DNA of 64,000 bases, taken from CAMTUH01 sp947084935. Lineage in GTDB: Bacteria > Pseudomonadota > Gammaproteobacteria > Coxiellales > Coxiellaceae. This document shows, piece by piece, positions 43,990 to 53,074 of the stretch. Position 1 is the stretch's first letter; the number at the start of each line of letters is the position of its first letter. The stretch covers positions 62,001-126,000 of the forward strand of contig CAMTUH010000003.1 in the NCBI GenBank assembly GCA_947084935.1. Direction: 5' to 3'. The notes under the pieces were generated by a model, which was given only the letters and a program-made list of their open reading frames with translations, made no database searches and was not told where the DNA came from. The translations under genes and the position numbers were made by a program.

Positions 43990-45427
43990 GGATTCGGCCC
44001 TGGTGGTGCACTAACAATTCGCAGATTTTATCTTCGAGGTGGCGATACGGTCGGTATTTGCCGACGAAGCCGTTCGCGATGATAACGAACGAGAGAACAC
44101 CGTGGTGGCGCGTTCGCACGTAACCCGCCAGAGCGGAAATACCCGTCATGGAGCCGGTTTTAGCGTGGACACGCTCACCCGGAGCCGCTGAAGGCATTCG
44201 GTAGATGAGCGTTCCGTCTTTACCGGCAATCGGTAGCGCATCAAGTAACGGAGTGCGTATCGCATCGTTGCGATATGCAAAACGAAGCAGCTGAGTGAAT
44301 TGATGGGGGCTGACGAGGTTATAACGCGACAATCCGGCGCCATCGTTAATCAAGTTGCGTTTAAAATCAATACCGGTGGGCTCTAAAATCTTTCTCAGCG
44401 CTCGAAGACCGTTATGCCACGTGCCTTGACGCTTAAAATACAATTGCCCAAGCTTATTAAGCAATGAATCAGTGGTGAGATTATCCGACGTTTTTAACAT
44501 TTCTTTTAACATCACACTTAAAGGCGGAGACAAGTGTTGTTCTAACACAATGGCGTTCGCCGGAGTGCGTCGAGCGGTGATCGGGCGCTCATAACGGATG
44601 GCATTGTCTTGTAAAGCTTGCTGAATAAGCACGGCGGCGTAAGGTAATGGATCGCGAATCGCCAGCGTTCGGAATTGTCGGCCCCGGTTGATACAACCCG
44701 AGATCGTATAATGATTATTCGCATCGCTAAATATAGTTAACGGACAATCTGAGTCGTGATGAGCAACGGTTTTGGCCCGATTGGTAAAATTCAAAATACC
44801 GGCGGGCATGATGGGGTACAATTTCGGTGGTTGATTGATTTCTTCAGCGGGAACTAAGTGCAGCACAAATTTATTACGGTTAATAATAATCGCATTTAAA
44901 GGTGCGGCATAACCATAACTTAAATCGTCCCACAACCAACCCGGAGGATAAGGCACAGAACTGTAAGCCGTGTTATCGATGAACACGCGGCCCTGAATTT
45001 GGTGAATGCCTAAAATTTTTAACCGCGCGATCAAAGCACGTAATTCATCGGCGGTTAATTCCGGATCGCCCGTGAATCGAACCGTTAAATCACCGCGCAA
45101 AGTGCGATCGCGAATTTCTCCGTTCGATAATAATTCCGTGCTGAATCGGTAATTGGGGGTGAGGTAATTGAGCGCTGCGACGGCCGTAAATAATTTTTGT
45201 ATGCTGGCGGGCTTAAATAAAAAATTGGCTCGGCGACTGAAAATAACTTGGCCCGTTTTAACATCGGTGATCGATATGCCGATGTCCGTGTCTGGGTTGG
45301 ATTTATTTAAGATCCGAATAATTTCAGTGGTCAACGAGGAATTATTCGGGGTTGCTGGGGGTTCTGCCAACGCGGACAGGGTAACGATGGAATAGACAAA
45401 GATAATCACTCGAAAAAGGGTTTTCAT
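43982..45427 (-). CDS. dacB: D-alanyl-D-alanine carboxypeptidase/endopeptidase (PBP4, S13 family)
   Basis: ATG 45427 gives 481 residues with an N-terminal signal peptide KTLFRVIIFVYSIVTLSALA; the longer frame from 45469 adds non-signal residues. The active-site motifs are SIQK (ASIQKLF), SDN (TSDNLTTD) and KTG (HAKTGSMTG), matching the Ser-x-x-Lys, Ser-x-Asn and Lys-Thr-Gly of S13 peptidases. It trims peptidoglycan in the periplasm. The start lies four bases after the stop of the membrane-protein gene. Confidence 0.94.
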   Translation of the reverse strand: MKTLFRVIIFVYSIVTLSALAEPPATPNNSSLTTEIIRILNKSNPDTDIGISITDVKTGQVIFSRRANFLFKPASIQKLFTAVAALNYLTPNYRFSTELLSNGEIRDRTLRGDLTVRFTGDPELTADELRALIARLKILGIHQIQGRVFIDNTAYSSVPYPPGWLWDDLSYGYAAPLNAIIINRNKFVLHLVPAEEINQPPKLYPIMPAGILNFTNRAKTVAHHDSDCPLTIFSDANNHYTISGCINRGRQFRTLAIRDPLPYAAVLIQQALQDNAIRYERPITARRTPANAIVLEQHLSPPLSVMLKEMLKTSDNLTTDSLLNKLGQLYFKRQGTWHNGLRALRKILEPTGIDFKRNLINDGAGLSRYNLVSPHQFTQLLRFAYRNDAIRTPLLDALPIAGKDGTLIYRMPSAAPGERVHAKTGSMTGISALAGYVRTRHHGVLSFVIIANGFVGKYRPYRHLEDKICELLVHHQGRIHG

Positions 45428-45431
45428 ATTT

Positions 45432-45983
45432 TTATTCTTCGCTATCCACGGAGTTTTTACGTCGATCACGAGTGACCATCACCAAAATGATCAAGGCGAC
45501 AATAATTAAGATGGGTACCATGATCAGCCAAAGATAAGCCTTTATTAAGAGAGAGCCGACCGCCAAGATGGCTAAGGTCACCCCGATGAGCATGAAGGTA
45601 GTGTCCGTGTAAATACCGGCTAAATATAGGGTCAATGACAATAAGATTAGCGCGAACCAGGCGGCTTCGGGTTGGCTGACCGCGCCGCGGTCGACAAAAA
45701 CAGCGAGGATATAGAGCGCGGCAACCAAACCGAGCCAATGCAAAATCATGTGCCATAAATTGCCGGGGAATGAAGCGGCGTCGTTTCGTCGGACGTACCA
45801 CACCAGCCAGATTGCTAAGAGCGCATCGACCCCCGCCATGACGTAAGTGAAAATCCAATACACGCGGTGAGTTTCGATGATGAATAAGCTGATGAAAGCG
45901 AGGATGAGCATGATCGAGCTCACGACGAGACGGGCTTTCCATCGCTTTCCGGCGGGGCCAGCCAAATCCGATCTTTCCCGCAT
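45432..45983 (-). CDS. Five-helix membrane protein of unknown function
   Basis: The 183-residue product has a short basic N-terminus and about five hydrophobic helices, then a charged tail TRDRRKNSVDSEE. A strong AAGGAGG precedes the ATG. I recognise no family; it resembles general small inner-membrane proteins. It is the first gene of the transcript running into dacB and aroE. Confidence 0.7.
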   Translation of the reverse strand: MRERSDLAGPAGKRWKARLVVSSIMLILAFISLFIIETHRVYWIFTYVMAGVDALLAIWLVWYVRRNDAASFPGNLWHMILHWLGLVAALYILAVFVDRGAVSQPEAAWFALILLSLTLYLAGIYTDTTFMLIGVTLAILAVGSLLIKAYLWLIMVPILIIVALIILVMVTRDRRKNSVDSEE

Positions 45984-46108
45984 GCGCTCCTCCTTACTTA
46001 TGAATAAACGCTACTCGAACACCATTAGCTTGTCAATGAAGTCGTCTTGTGATAAAAAAATCGGTTCACTTTACGTTTTTACTCGTTTTTTAAACGATTG
46101 GTGATGCC

Positions 46109-47323
46109 GTGTCGCACTTTAGCAAACGTTTACAATTATTAGCAAGACCTTCGTTTCGTTGGTTTTTGATCAGCTGCTTGCTGTCGACGTTTGCCGGCGG
46201 GATGAGTTACGTCACGATGTCCTGGTTGATTTTGCAGGCGCACGATTCGGTGGCCGCCATCGCCATTTTAATGTTTTGCTTTTGGTTGCCAATTGTTTTT
46301 TTAGGCCCATTATTTGGCGTGGTGGCAGATCGGTATTCACGCAAAGGATTGATCATTGCCGGCAATGCGCTGCGCGGCATTGTGTTAATGGGTTTTGGGT
46401 GGTATCTGCAGTACCAGTTATCGGTCAACGTCATCTATTTATTGATGCTTTCATTGGGTACCTGTTTCAGCCTTTATTTACCGGCAATGATTGCGTTGGT
46501 GCGAGAAATTGTATCACCCGATGAGTTGTTGTACGCCAACTCCACCATTGATATTGCTTTTGAGGTAGGGAACGTCGTCGGAATGGGGACGGCCGGTTTT
46601 TTCATTGCGTTGTTGTCTTCGCCGATGTCCATCTTGCTCATTGGGGCGGTATTCGTTATATCGACATTTGCTATGATAGGCGTGCGGGTTGAGAAAAGAT
46701 CCATTGCACCAACGGCGAGTGGGAAATCATTCATTAATGATTTCATCCTGGGATTACGGTATTTATCGAAGAATCGTAAATTAAAGGTCATTTACAGTGT
46801 CCAGCTATTGCTTTTGGTTGGGTTCATGACAACGCCGGTATTGTTGGCTCCCTTTGCCAAAAACGTGTTGGGCGCAACCGTTTCACAATTCGGGCAAATT
46901 GAAGCGGCGCTGTCGATTGGAATTATTGTTGGCGGGTTATTCATGCCTTGGGTTGCTGACCGTTATGGACTGTATCCGTGTTTAATTACACTGTGTTTAT
47001 TGTTGGCGGTATTATTCAGTTGGTTTGCCATCAATCGGTACGTAGCCGGTGCGGAATTACTCTACTTGGGCATTGGCGTGGGGCTTTCGGTATGGCCGCT
47101 GATGATCACGCGTGCGCAGCAATTAACGGATCTTGATTTTCAGGGGCGGATTCAGTCGGTATTTAATAGTTTGAGTGGAGTACTTATTTTAGGTGCATAT
47201 TTGTTGGTGGTATTGGGTAGTCATTTAATTCCCATCAGCGCGTTGTATGTGTTTGAAGTTGCGTTGGCGCTGGTCGCCAGTTTTTTGTTGTGGCGGTATC
47301 GGGGTTTGTTGAGCGGGAACTGA
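46109..47323 (+). CDS. Major facilitator superfamily exporter
   Basis: The 404-residue product starts with GTG 46109 and has about twelve membrane helices. The MFS loop is GVVADRYSRKGLI and the N-terminal FRWFLISCLLSTFAGGMSYV resembles EntS/MFS_3 efflux members. The substrate is unknown. The last 89 bases overlap the end of damX on the other strand. Confidence 0.85.
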   Translation: MSHFSKRLQLLARPSFRWFLISCLLSTFAGGMSYVTMSWLILQAHDSVAAIAILMFCFWLPIVFLGPLFGVVADRYSRKGLIIAGNALRGIVLMGFGWYLQYQLSVNVIYLLMLSLGTCFSLYLPAMIALVREIVSPDELLYANSTIDIAFEVGNVVGMGTAGFFIALLSSPMSILLIGAVFVISTFAMIGVRVEKRSIAPTASGKSFINDFILGLRYLSKNRKLKVIYSVQLLLLVGFMTTPVLLAPFAKNVLGATVSQFGQIEAALSIGIIVGGLFMPWVADRYGLYPCLITLCLLLAVLFSWFAINRYVAGAELLYLGIGVGLSVWPLMITRAQQLTDLDFQGRIQSVFNSLSGVLILGAYLLVVLGSHLIPISALYVFEVALALVASFLLWRYRGLLSGN

Positions 47324-48383
47324 CGCGCCGAACCCAGGGGTGTAGGTGTTGTAAAGAGGCTGGGAGTGCTTTTTTCGCTTGTTCGGCGCGTTGTTTATTT
47401 TCGTATTGACCGAGAACCACCACGTACCACGGGCTTCCTTGGTATTGCGTAGTTAGAATTTTCGCGCGCTTTTCTAAGCGATGCTGTGAAATAAAAGTTT
47501 TTATCGTGTAAATATGATGGCTTGCAATTAATTGCAAAGCGTACCGAGTTTTTGCTCGAGGAGCAACGGCGACGGTTCTTATTGTTTTGGTGGGTGGCCG
47601 AGGAGCCTCAATGGGTTTCACCGGAGATTTAGTGAGTGAAATCGGTGATGATTCTGATGTCGGCGTGGAGGCGGGCGGAGGTGTTGAAATAGGCGTGTTA
47701 TTTGTGGCGACGATCGGCGGTCGCTGAATTTCTCGACTAAAAGACGGAGCCCCCGCTTTTTTATAGTGCCACAACGACATCCCCACCAGCAGCAATAAAA
47801 ACACAGAAATAAATGTTGTTCGATAATGCTCCCATCCGCGGGCAGTGGCTAATCGGAATTTCGCCGACACTTCATGGGTTGCTTTTTGCGGTACGTGTGA
47901 CTCGGATTCTAGTTGGGTAAATGGGATTTCTCGGTTTTGTAAACTACGCATTTCCCCCAATAAACCCTCTTTCCCCGATAAAACCCAATACATCCGTATG
48001 GGATTGCCTTCTTGTCTCAAACAGAGGTGTGAGACGGTTGCGAGTGTTGCGAGTGGTAATTCATCCGCGTCATCAATGATGACGGTATAAACCCATTCCC
48101 GTTCGTTGAGCTGATTAATTAATTCGTCGACACGACGACGCTGACTGATGTCACGGTCGCCGAAATCGATTTGACAATTCGTGGATAATATCGTGAAAAG
48201 TTTGCTGGGATCTAATTCGGTGTGCCCTTGCAATCGGATCAGTCGTTCTGATGCCGGAAGACCACGGATTGATTCAGCTAAGACGGCTTTTTTTTCTGGA
48301 GGGGAATCACCCAGCAGAAGAAATAAAGGCTTATTCGAGTGTAAAAAATGATGGAGCGAATCTAAATGACCTTGAGTGTCCAT
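47235..48383 (-). CDS. damX: DamX-like SPOR-domain cell division protein
   Basis: The 382-residue product has an N-terminal ATPase-like segment (FLLLGDSPPEKKAVLAES; VYTVIIDDADELPLAT), one membrane helix near residue 195 (FISVFLLLLVGMSLW), a Pro/Ser/Thr-rich periplasmic linker, and a C-terminal SPOR domain with RYALQLIASHHIYTIKTFI and WYVVVLGQYENKQRAEQA. SPOR domains bind denuded septal peptidoglycan. The aroK-aroB-damX order is conserved in gammaproteobacteria, which supports the name. About 35 residues past the SPOR domain overlap the convergent MFS gene. Confidence 0.85.
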   Translation of the reverse strand: MDTQGHLDSLHHFLHSNKPLFLLLGDSPPEKKAVLAESIRGLPASERLIRLQGHTELDPSKLFTILSTNCQIDFGDRDISQRRRVDELINQLNEREWVYTVIIDDADELPLATLATVSHLCLRQEGNPIRMYWVLSGKEGLLGEMRSLQNREIPFTQLESESHVPQKATHEVSAKFRLATARGWEHYRTTFISVFLLLLVGMSLWHYKKAGAPSFSREIQRPPIVATNNTPISTPPPASTPTSESSPISLTKSPVKPIEAPRPPTKTIRTVAVAPRAKTRYALQLIASHHIYTIKTFISQHRLEKRAKILTTQYQGSPWYVVVLGQYENKQRAEQAKKALPASLQHLHPWVRRVSSRSTNPDTATTKNWRPAPTQLQTHTTR

Positions 48384-48444
48384 GGTGAGTGTAATTCCGT
48401 TTTTGTTTATTATACCAATCGGTGTATGCGCGTGTCATCCCGGG

Positions 48445-49518
48445 CTACGTTTTCCACAAAGACTGCACCATCTCATCAGACACGGCATCGGTGAGAACGG
48501 CGTGGCCGATGGATTTTAACAAAACGAAACGCAGCCGGTCTTCGGAGACTTTCTTATCCATTTGCATGGCTTTGTTCAGTGCATTGAGATCAATATCGTT
48601 GGGTAACCGAGTGGGCAAAGGAATTCGTGACAATAATTGCTGAATTCGATTCACGTCGGTTGACGATAACCAACCGAGTGAAGCGGAGAGCTGAGCCGCC
48701 AGCACGAGCCCAACGGAGACGGCTTCGCCGTGGAGCCACTTTCCATAACCGAGGGTGTGTTCGATCGCATGACCGAAGGTGTGCCCTAAATTCAACAGAG
48801 CGCGCTCTCCGCGCGTTTCTTTCTCATCGGCTACAACGATGCTGCATTTAATTTCGCACGCGCGCTGAATGGCTTGCAGGAGCGCTGATGGATCCCGATC
48901 TAGAATTTGATCCAGATGTTGCTCGATCCGCTGGAACAGCGCGGGATTGCGGATCAAGGCCGCTTTCACTATTTCTGCGATTCCCGCTTTAAACTCGCGC
49001 TCGGGCAAAGTTTTCAGCGTATGGACGTCAATCAGTACCGCGGCGGGCTGATGAAAAGCGCCGATTAAATTTTTTCCGAGCGGATGATTCACGGCGGTTT
49101 TTCCTCCGATGGAAGCATCCACTTGAGCCAGCAACGTGGTTGGAATGTGAAAATAATTAACGCCGCGTTGATAACAAGCCGCGGCAAATCCGGTGATGTC
49201 TCCAACGACGCCACCACCCAAGGCAATCAATGTCGTGTCGCGGTGATGACCGTTCTCGGCTAACGCATCTACAATGAGTTTCCATTCCGACAAATTTTTA
49301 TGGGATTCACCATCGGGCAGTATCACTTCGTCGCATTGATAGTGTGCGAAGGCATTTTTAATAGTGGAAAGATAATAAGGTGCGACAATATTGTTGGTAA
49401 CGATCATCACTTGTCGAGCAGTCACGTGTCGTCGTAATAAATCGCCATCGGTGATAATATTATCACCGAAATAAATAGGATAAGAGCGGTCTTTTAAATT
49501 TACAGTAAACTCAGTCAT
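48445..49518 (-). CDS. aroB: 3-dehydroquinate synthase
   Basis: ATG 49518 (357 residues) is used; a TTG at 49536 would add six residues. Motifs are ALGGGVVGDITGFAA, KTAVNHPLGKN and NLGHTFGHAIE, the NAD and zinc sites. It closes the ring of DAHP to 3-dehydroquinate. It overlaps the end of aroK by eight bases. Confidence 0.97.
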   Translation of the reverse strand: MTEFTVNLKDRSYPIYFGDNIITDGDLLRRHVTARQVMIVTNNIVAPYYLSTIKNAFAHYQCDEVILPDGESHKNLSEWKLIVDALAENGHHRDTTLIALGGGVVGDITGFAAACYQRGVNYFHIPTTLLAQVDASIGGKTAVNHPLGKNLIGAFHQPAAVLIDVHTLKTLPEREFKAGIAEIVKAALIRNPALFQRIEQHLDQILDRDPSALLQAIQRACEIKCSIVVADEKETRGERALLNLGHTFGHAIEHTLGYGKWLHGEAVSVGLVLAAQLSASLGWLSSTDVNRIQQLLSRIPLPTRLPNDIDLNALNKAMQMDKKVSEDRLRFVLLKSIGHAVLTDAVSDEMVQSLWKT

Positions 49519-50041
49519 GGTGTTCAAACGTCTCAATGTCTTTTAGAATTTTTTCAGCAATTTCACGCGGATTCAACGCGTCGGTTTGGTAAACCAAGTC
49601 AGCCATTTTTTGATAATACGGTTCACGACTCGCGTTTAATTGCGCTAATTTTTCTTCGGTATTATAAATTTTTAATAGCGGTCGCGCACTTTTTCTGGCT
49701 TGGACGCGCTGCATTTGTTCCTTCGTGGAAATGCGTAAATAAACTACGACGCCGTTGTCGGTCAGGTGTTTTCGATTGCTTTCAGTCACCACCGCTCCGC
49801 CGCCAGTAGCGAGTATGATTCCGCTCATGGCGGTCAATTCAGCGATCATCGCGGCTTCGCGTACTCGAAAGCCCGATTCCCCCTCTTGCTCGAAAATCCA
49901 GGGAATATCCACACCGGTTCGACTCACGATTTCATGGTCCGAATCATAAAAAGGCCGGCCCATCAGTTTTGCCAGTAGTTTCCCCACGCTGGTTTTTCCT
50001 GTGCCGAGAGGGCCAATTAAATAAATATTGTCGTTTTTCAT
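49511..50041 (-). CDS. aroK: Shikimate kinase
   Basis: The 176-residue product has the P-loop GPLGTGKTSVGKLLA, the shikimate-binding DSDHEI and the GGGAV motif. It phosphorylates shikimate with ATP. It starts three bases past the stop of the secretin gene, continuing the pil-aro transcript. Confidence 0.97.
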   Translation of the reverse strand: MKNDNIYLIGPLGTGKTSVGKLLAKLMGRPFYDSDHEIVSRTGVDIPWIFEQEGESGFRVREAAMIAELTAMSGIILATGGGAVVTESNRKHLTDNGVVVYLRISTKEQMQRVQARKSARPLLKIYNTEEKLAQLNASREPYYQKMADLVYQTDALNPREIAEKILKDIETFEHHD

Positions 50042-50044
50042 AAT

Positions 50045-51031
50045 TCAGTTCGTGTGGATGACCCTCGGCGTCACAAAAATTAATAATTGTTTTCGTTCAA
50101 TGGAGTTTTGCCGCTGACGAAAAAGCCCACCCACAATGGGAACGTTTCGCAAAACCGGGACCCCCGTCTCTTCTTGCTGGGTAATGACTTCATAAATACC
50201 CCCCAGCACCGCGGTTTCCCGGTCATTCAGCAAGACTTCCGTACTCAGTCGCTGGGTGCGGATTGCGGGAACGCCATTCACCTGAAGTGAACTGATTTTA
50301 TCCTGATTGACAGCCAATTGTAAAAGAAGCCGTTTTCCGGGTAGGACAACGGGCGTGACTTTAAGGCGCAAGGTCGCCTTTTTAAATGCGACGCTCGTAT
50401 TGCCTTCGCCGGTTTTTTCCTGATAGGGAATTTCTTCGCCCGATTCAATCACCGCCGTTTGACGGTTGTTGGTCATTAATTCGGGGCTTGAAATGATTTG
50501 AGCGTGACCCTCTTGCTCCATGGCGGTTAAGGTCAAATCGAGGATTCGGTCGTTTCCCAACTTTAAGATGGGGACCTCAACGCTTCCGAAAGAAGTCGTG
50601 GTTTTGGGTAGATCCATCGTGAGATCACCGCCCGTCGTCTTTGCGGAAGTCTCTGTCCCAAATAAAACGCCCAGCGCATGTAAGAAATGCTCATCCACGC
50701 TAACAATACGCGCTTTTATTAACACCTGATCAATCGGTACGTCTAATTGCTGAATAAAAGTATGAATACGCGATCGATTTTCTTCTGCGTCGGTAATCCA
50801 CAGTCGATTGGTTCGTGCGTCTGCACCGGCGAATCCCGTCGCAGAAAGTACATGGCTGTGTGGATTATTTAAGTAATTAGCCAATTGAGCGGCATTCGCG
50901 TAATGAATCACAAAAACGTCCGTTTTTTGGGGCGTCTGAAACTCAGAAAATTCTGGAGAAAAAGGATTTCTCGTTTCAGCCAAAGCCGAAAACGTAATTA
51001 AATACAAACAAATAAAAAAATAATTTTTAAT
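50045..51031 (-). CDS. pilQ: Secretin PilQ/HofQ-like, short form with probable ATT start
   Basis: The C-terminal secretin domain is clear: SSPELMTNNRQTAVIESGEEIPYQ, then VTPVVLPGKRLLLQL, then ETAVLGGIYE and VPIVGGLFRQRQ. A nodule domain (NAAQLANYLNN) precedes it. From the nearest conventional codon, TTG 51007, the signal peptide would be cut short. Reading from ATT 51031 restores Lys-Asn-Tyr-Phe-Phe-Ile-Cys and a full signal sequence ending at SALA; GAGG lies nine bases upstream and the ATT overlaps the pilO stop (ATTAA). At 328 residues it is nearer HofQ/ComE than full PilQ. It forms an outer-membrane channel for pili or DNA uptake. Confidence 0.85.
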   Translation of the reverse strand: MKNYFFICLYLITFSALAETRNPFSPEFSEFQTPQKTDVFVIHYANAAQLANYLNNPHSHVLSATGFAGADARTNRLWITDAEENRSRIHTFIQQLDVPIDQVLIKARIVSVDEHFLHALGVLFGTETSAKTTGGDLTMDLPKTTTSFGSVEVPILKLGNDRILDLTLTAMEQEGHAQIISSPELMTNNRQTAVIESGEEIPYQEKTGEGNTSVAFKKATLRLKVTPVVLPGKRLLLQLAVNQDKISSLQVNGVPAIRTQRLSTEVLLNDRETAVLGGIYEVITQQEETGVPVLRNVPIVGGLFRQRQNSIERKQLLIFVTPRVIHTN

Positions 51032-51518
51032 GATGATATACCTCGATAATATCAGCTATTTTTATTTCTTGTGGCCCCGCCTCAGTCCACTTCCACGTTG
51101 AAAACAAAAAGAAATACGGGCATTGAGATAATTGTTGATAAAAGGAGACGACGGATTCAAAGGATCCTCGGCCCGATATTTGAAAGCGATCGACGACGAT
51201 ATCGCCTACTGATTTCCGAAGCAATGGTTTTATGGCCAGAGTGGCGATTCTGCTTTTTTCGCCAATTCGTGTGATTTGTTTGATAAGATCCGTCGACGTT
51301 ACGTATTTGTTAAGTAATAGCCGATTTATTTGGTCGAGCAATTGTTTCTGAGTGTTTAATTGTTTTTGTTGCGTTACCAGAGCATGGTATTTTTGAGTGG
51401 TTTCGTTGAGGCGTGCCAAGACGGGCTGTATTCCAATAAGATATCCCGCAACTGTGATGAACAGGGTGAGCAGAAAAACAATAACGTCAGGTTTTTTAAT
51501 GGCAGCACTAATTTTCAT
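51027..51518 (-). CDS. pilO: PilO-like inner membrane pilus assembly protein
   Basis: The 163-residue product has a short cytoplasmic N-terminus, one membrane helix (about residues 12-32) and a periplasmic part with a coiled-coil (LNETTQKYHALVTQQKQLNTQKQ), then an alpha/beta fold. This is the PilO plan. It partners with PilN and PilM. No pilP gene follows; the secretin begins at its stop codon. Confidence 0.8.
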   Translation of the reverse strand: MKISAAIKKPDVIVFLLTLFITVAGYLIGIQPVLARLNETTQKYHALVTQQKQLNTQKQLLDQINRLLLNKYVTSTDLIKQITRIGEKSRIATLAIKPLLRKSVGDIVVDRFQISGRGSFESVVSFYQQLSQCPYFFLFSTWKWTEAGPQEIKIADIIEVYHH

Positions 51519-51996
51519 CGTGACACTCGACGATAAAATGAATAAATTTTTCTTTATTCAGTTGAGTGAGCCTAATGCGACGAAATCGTTTTGATTCAGC
51601 TAAATCACGTATAAAAGTGTCGACCTGATCCGAAGAAAGGGTTAACCCCTCCATTTTCCAGCGGCGATTATTTCGAGACATCGCCGTTAAGTAAGCTTTG
51701 CGTGGAATGGCTTTTGTTACGGCGAAGAGGTGGGGCAGAGCGGTTTCACGGTTTTTGACTATTCGGCTAAGAAAAATCACGTTCTTGTGGGTCAGTCCGG
51801 TTTGGTGCGTATGCACACGGTTTTCCAGGCGAACGATTTTTACGTGTAACGCAGATATCCGAGAAGCGATGCTGAATCGACAGAAAACGATAACGGCAAT
51901 GCAAAGGCAGAAAATGCAGAGTGCAAGGGAATAGATATGATAATGATAACACCGGCGTTTTTGATCGCGCCACGGTAGAAAATTGACGGCAATCAT
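51508..51996 (-). CDS. pilN: PilN-like inner membrane pilus assembly protein
   Basis: ATG 51996 (162 residues) is used because the family begins with a short segment such as MIAVNFLPWR, which docks in PilM, and because it overlaps the pilM stop as ATGA. The frame open to 52239 is antisense-like and not used. One membrane helix (about 20-42) and a periplasmic domain follow. Confidence 0.8.
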   Translation of the reverse strand: MIAVNFLPWRDQKRRCYHYHIYSLALCIFCLCIAVIVFCRFSIASRISALHVKIVRLENRVHTHQTGLTHKNVIFLSRIVKNRETALPHLFAVTKAIPRKAYLTAMSRNNRRWKMEGLTLSSDQVDTFIRDLAESKRFRRIRLTQLNKEKFIHFIVECHDEN

Positions 51997-52811
51997 GGGC
52001 GTTCCCACAGCGCAAGTCCTAAACTCGTCAGCAATCGGTAGTCGAACGAATCGCTTTTTAGAACGGTAACCGCGATCCCGTGTTTTCGGGATGAAAGTAA
52101 TTGGCTGAAATTTTCGATATCGTTCGCAATGTACAGATGGGTGGGTATCGGCTGTCCATGAATTTGCGCCTCGTGTTGAAGTGAGTGATAAAGGGAGTCG
52201 GGTAAATGGTTGGGATCGACCGTAATCGAAGCATGCCATTCTTGATTATTCATTAATACCACGCGTAGGTAATGCCGGCGTAATACAACAACCCCAAAAC
52301 ACGAGTGTTCCGCTGACCCGATGCAGCAATAATTTACGGCCCTTGCTAACGCAAAATCATTAATATCGATGGCTTTGAGTGGGAAACGGTTGCGAGACAT
52401 CACGGCAATTAAATTTTTAACTGTCGGGTGTCTGGCCGCAAAAATTCGCCATCGGTTCGAGCCGGACTGTCTGGGAAGCGAAATGTAGTCGCAGTAAATT
52501 TCGTCATTTGAATGATGGAGTTTTTCGAGGTAAATGGCCATTTCAGCCTCGTTGAGCTCAGTTTCCAAAGTAATGATTTTGTCGACGACGTCATCGTAGT
52601 CGATGGCCGCGATGGCTTTCCCTTCGCAGTAAGTAGGCTGTTTGTGAACCTCGGAAAGTGCTTCATCCCAATCGATTGCCCGTCCGCCCAGAGGGAGAAT
52701 GGTTGAGGCGGTTACCCGCCAACGCCCGCCTTGCCGAATGGCTTGGGTGAGGCGGACGTCGGTGTCGGTGAGGTCAATCCCCACTTGCGAACGGTTGCGA
52801 TTAAACAGCAT
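51993..52811 (-). CDS. pilM: PilM/HofM-like pilus assembly ATPase-fold protein
   Basis: The 272-residue product begins LFNRNRSQVGIDLTDTDVRL, the PilM start with the actin-like Gly-Ile-Asp motif, and IDINDFALARAVNYC resembles the second phosphate region. It is shorter than full PilM (about 350) and closer to HofM/ComA. It is cytoplasmic and binds PilN. It opens the pilM-N-O-Q-aroK-aroB-damX transcript. Confidence 0.82.
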   Translation of the reverse strand: MLFNRNRSQVGIDLTDTDVRLTQAIRQGGRWRVTASTILPLGGRAIDWDEALSEVHKQPTYCEGKAIAAIDYDDVVDKIITLETELNEAEMAIYLEKLHHSNDEIYCDYISLPRQSGSNRWRIFAARHPTVKNLIAVMSRNRFPLKAIDINDFALARAVNYCCIGSAEHSCFGVVVLRRHYLRVVLMNNQEWHASITVDPNHLPDSLYHSLQHEAQIHGQPIPTHLYIANDIENFSQLLSSRKHGIAVTVLKSDSFDYRLLTSLGLALWERP

Positions 52812-52865
52812 AATCCATTCAGTGTACTCAGGGTCGAGGGGGCTGCAATACCGGGACAGTAATTC

Positions 52866-53051
52866 TCGGCGAATGCTCGCCTCGAATTCCTTTCTGGTGT
52901 TGACGCGGCGCGCGAAGTAAATTCGCGCTTGCGATCAAGGGGGAGAATCGCGATTCTCCCCCTTGACAATCCCCCATCGCGTAGGGAATATCGAAAATCC
53001 CCGCCCCAAGGGGCCGGGGTATGTTGGGCGAATGCTCGCCTCGAATTCCGG
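52866..53051. repeat. Cluster of palindromes and a direct repeat between pilM and the PBP1A gene
   Basis: An exact 23-bp direct repeat occurs at 52868-52890 and 53027-53049; each copy holds the small hairpin GGCGAATGCTCGCC and ends in GAATTCC. Between them are a hairpin with arms GCGCGAA and TTCGCGC near 52911-52929, and a perfect 32-bp palindrome at 52935-52966 centred on AATCGCGATT. The repeated ends around the inner hairpins look like a small mobile or REP-type element with its target-like borders. It fills most of the divergent gap. Confidence 0.75.
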
Positions 53052-53074
53052 TGTAGAGTTCAGTGAACTTTTGG

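Noticed and set aside
51997..52239. Long N-terminal extension of the pilN frame
   Set aside because: It runs in another frame through pilM, is unlike PilN, and the family start MIAVNFLPWR lies at 51996 in an ATGA overlap.
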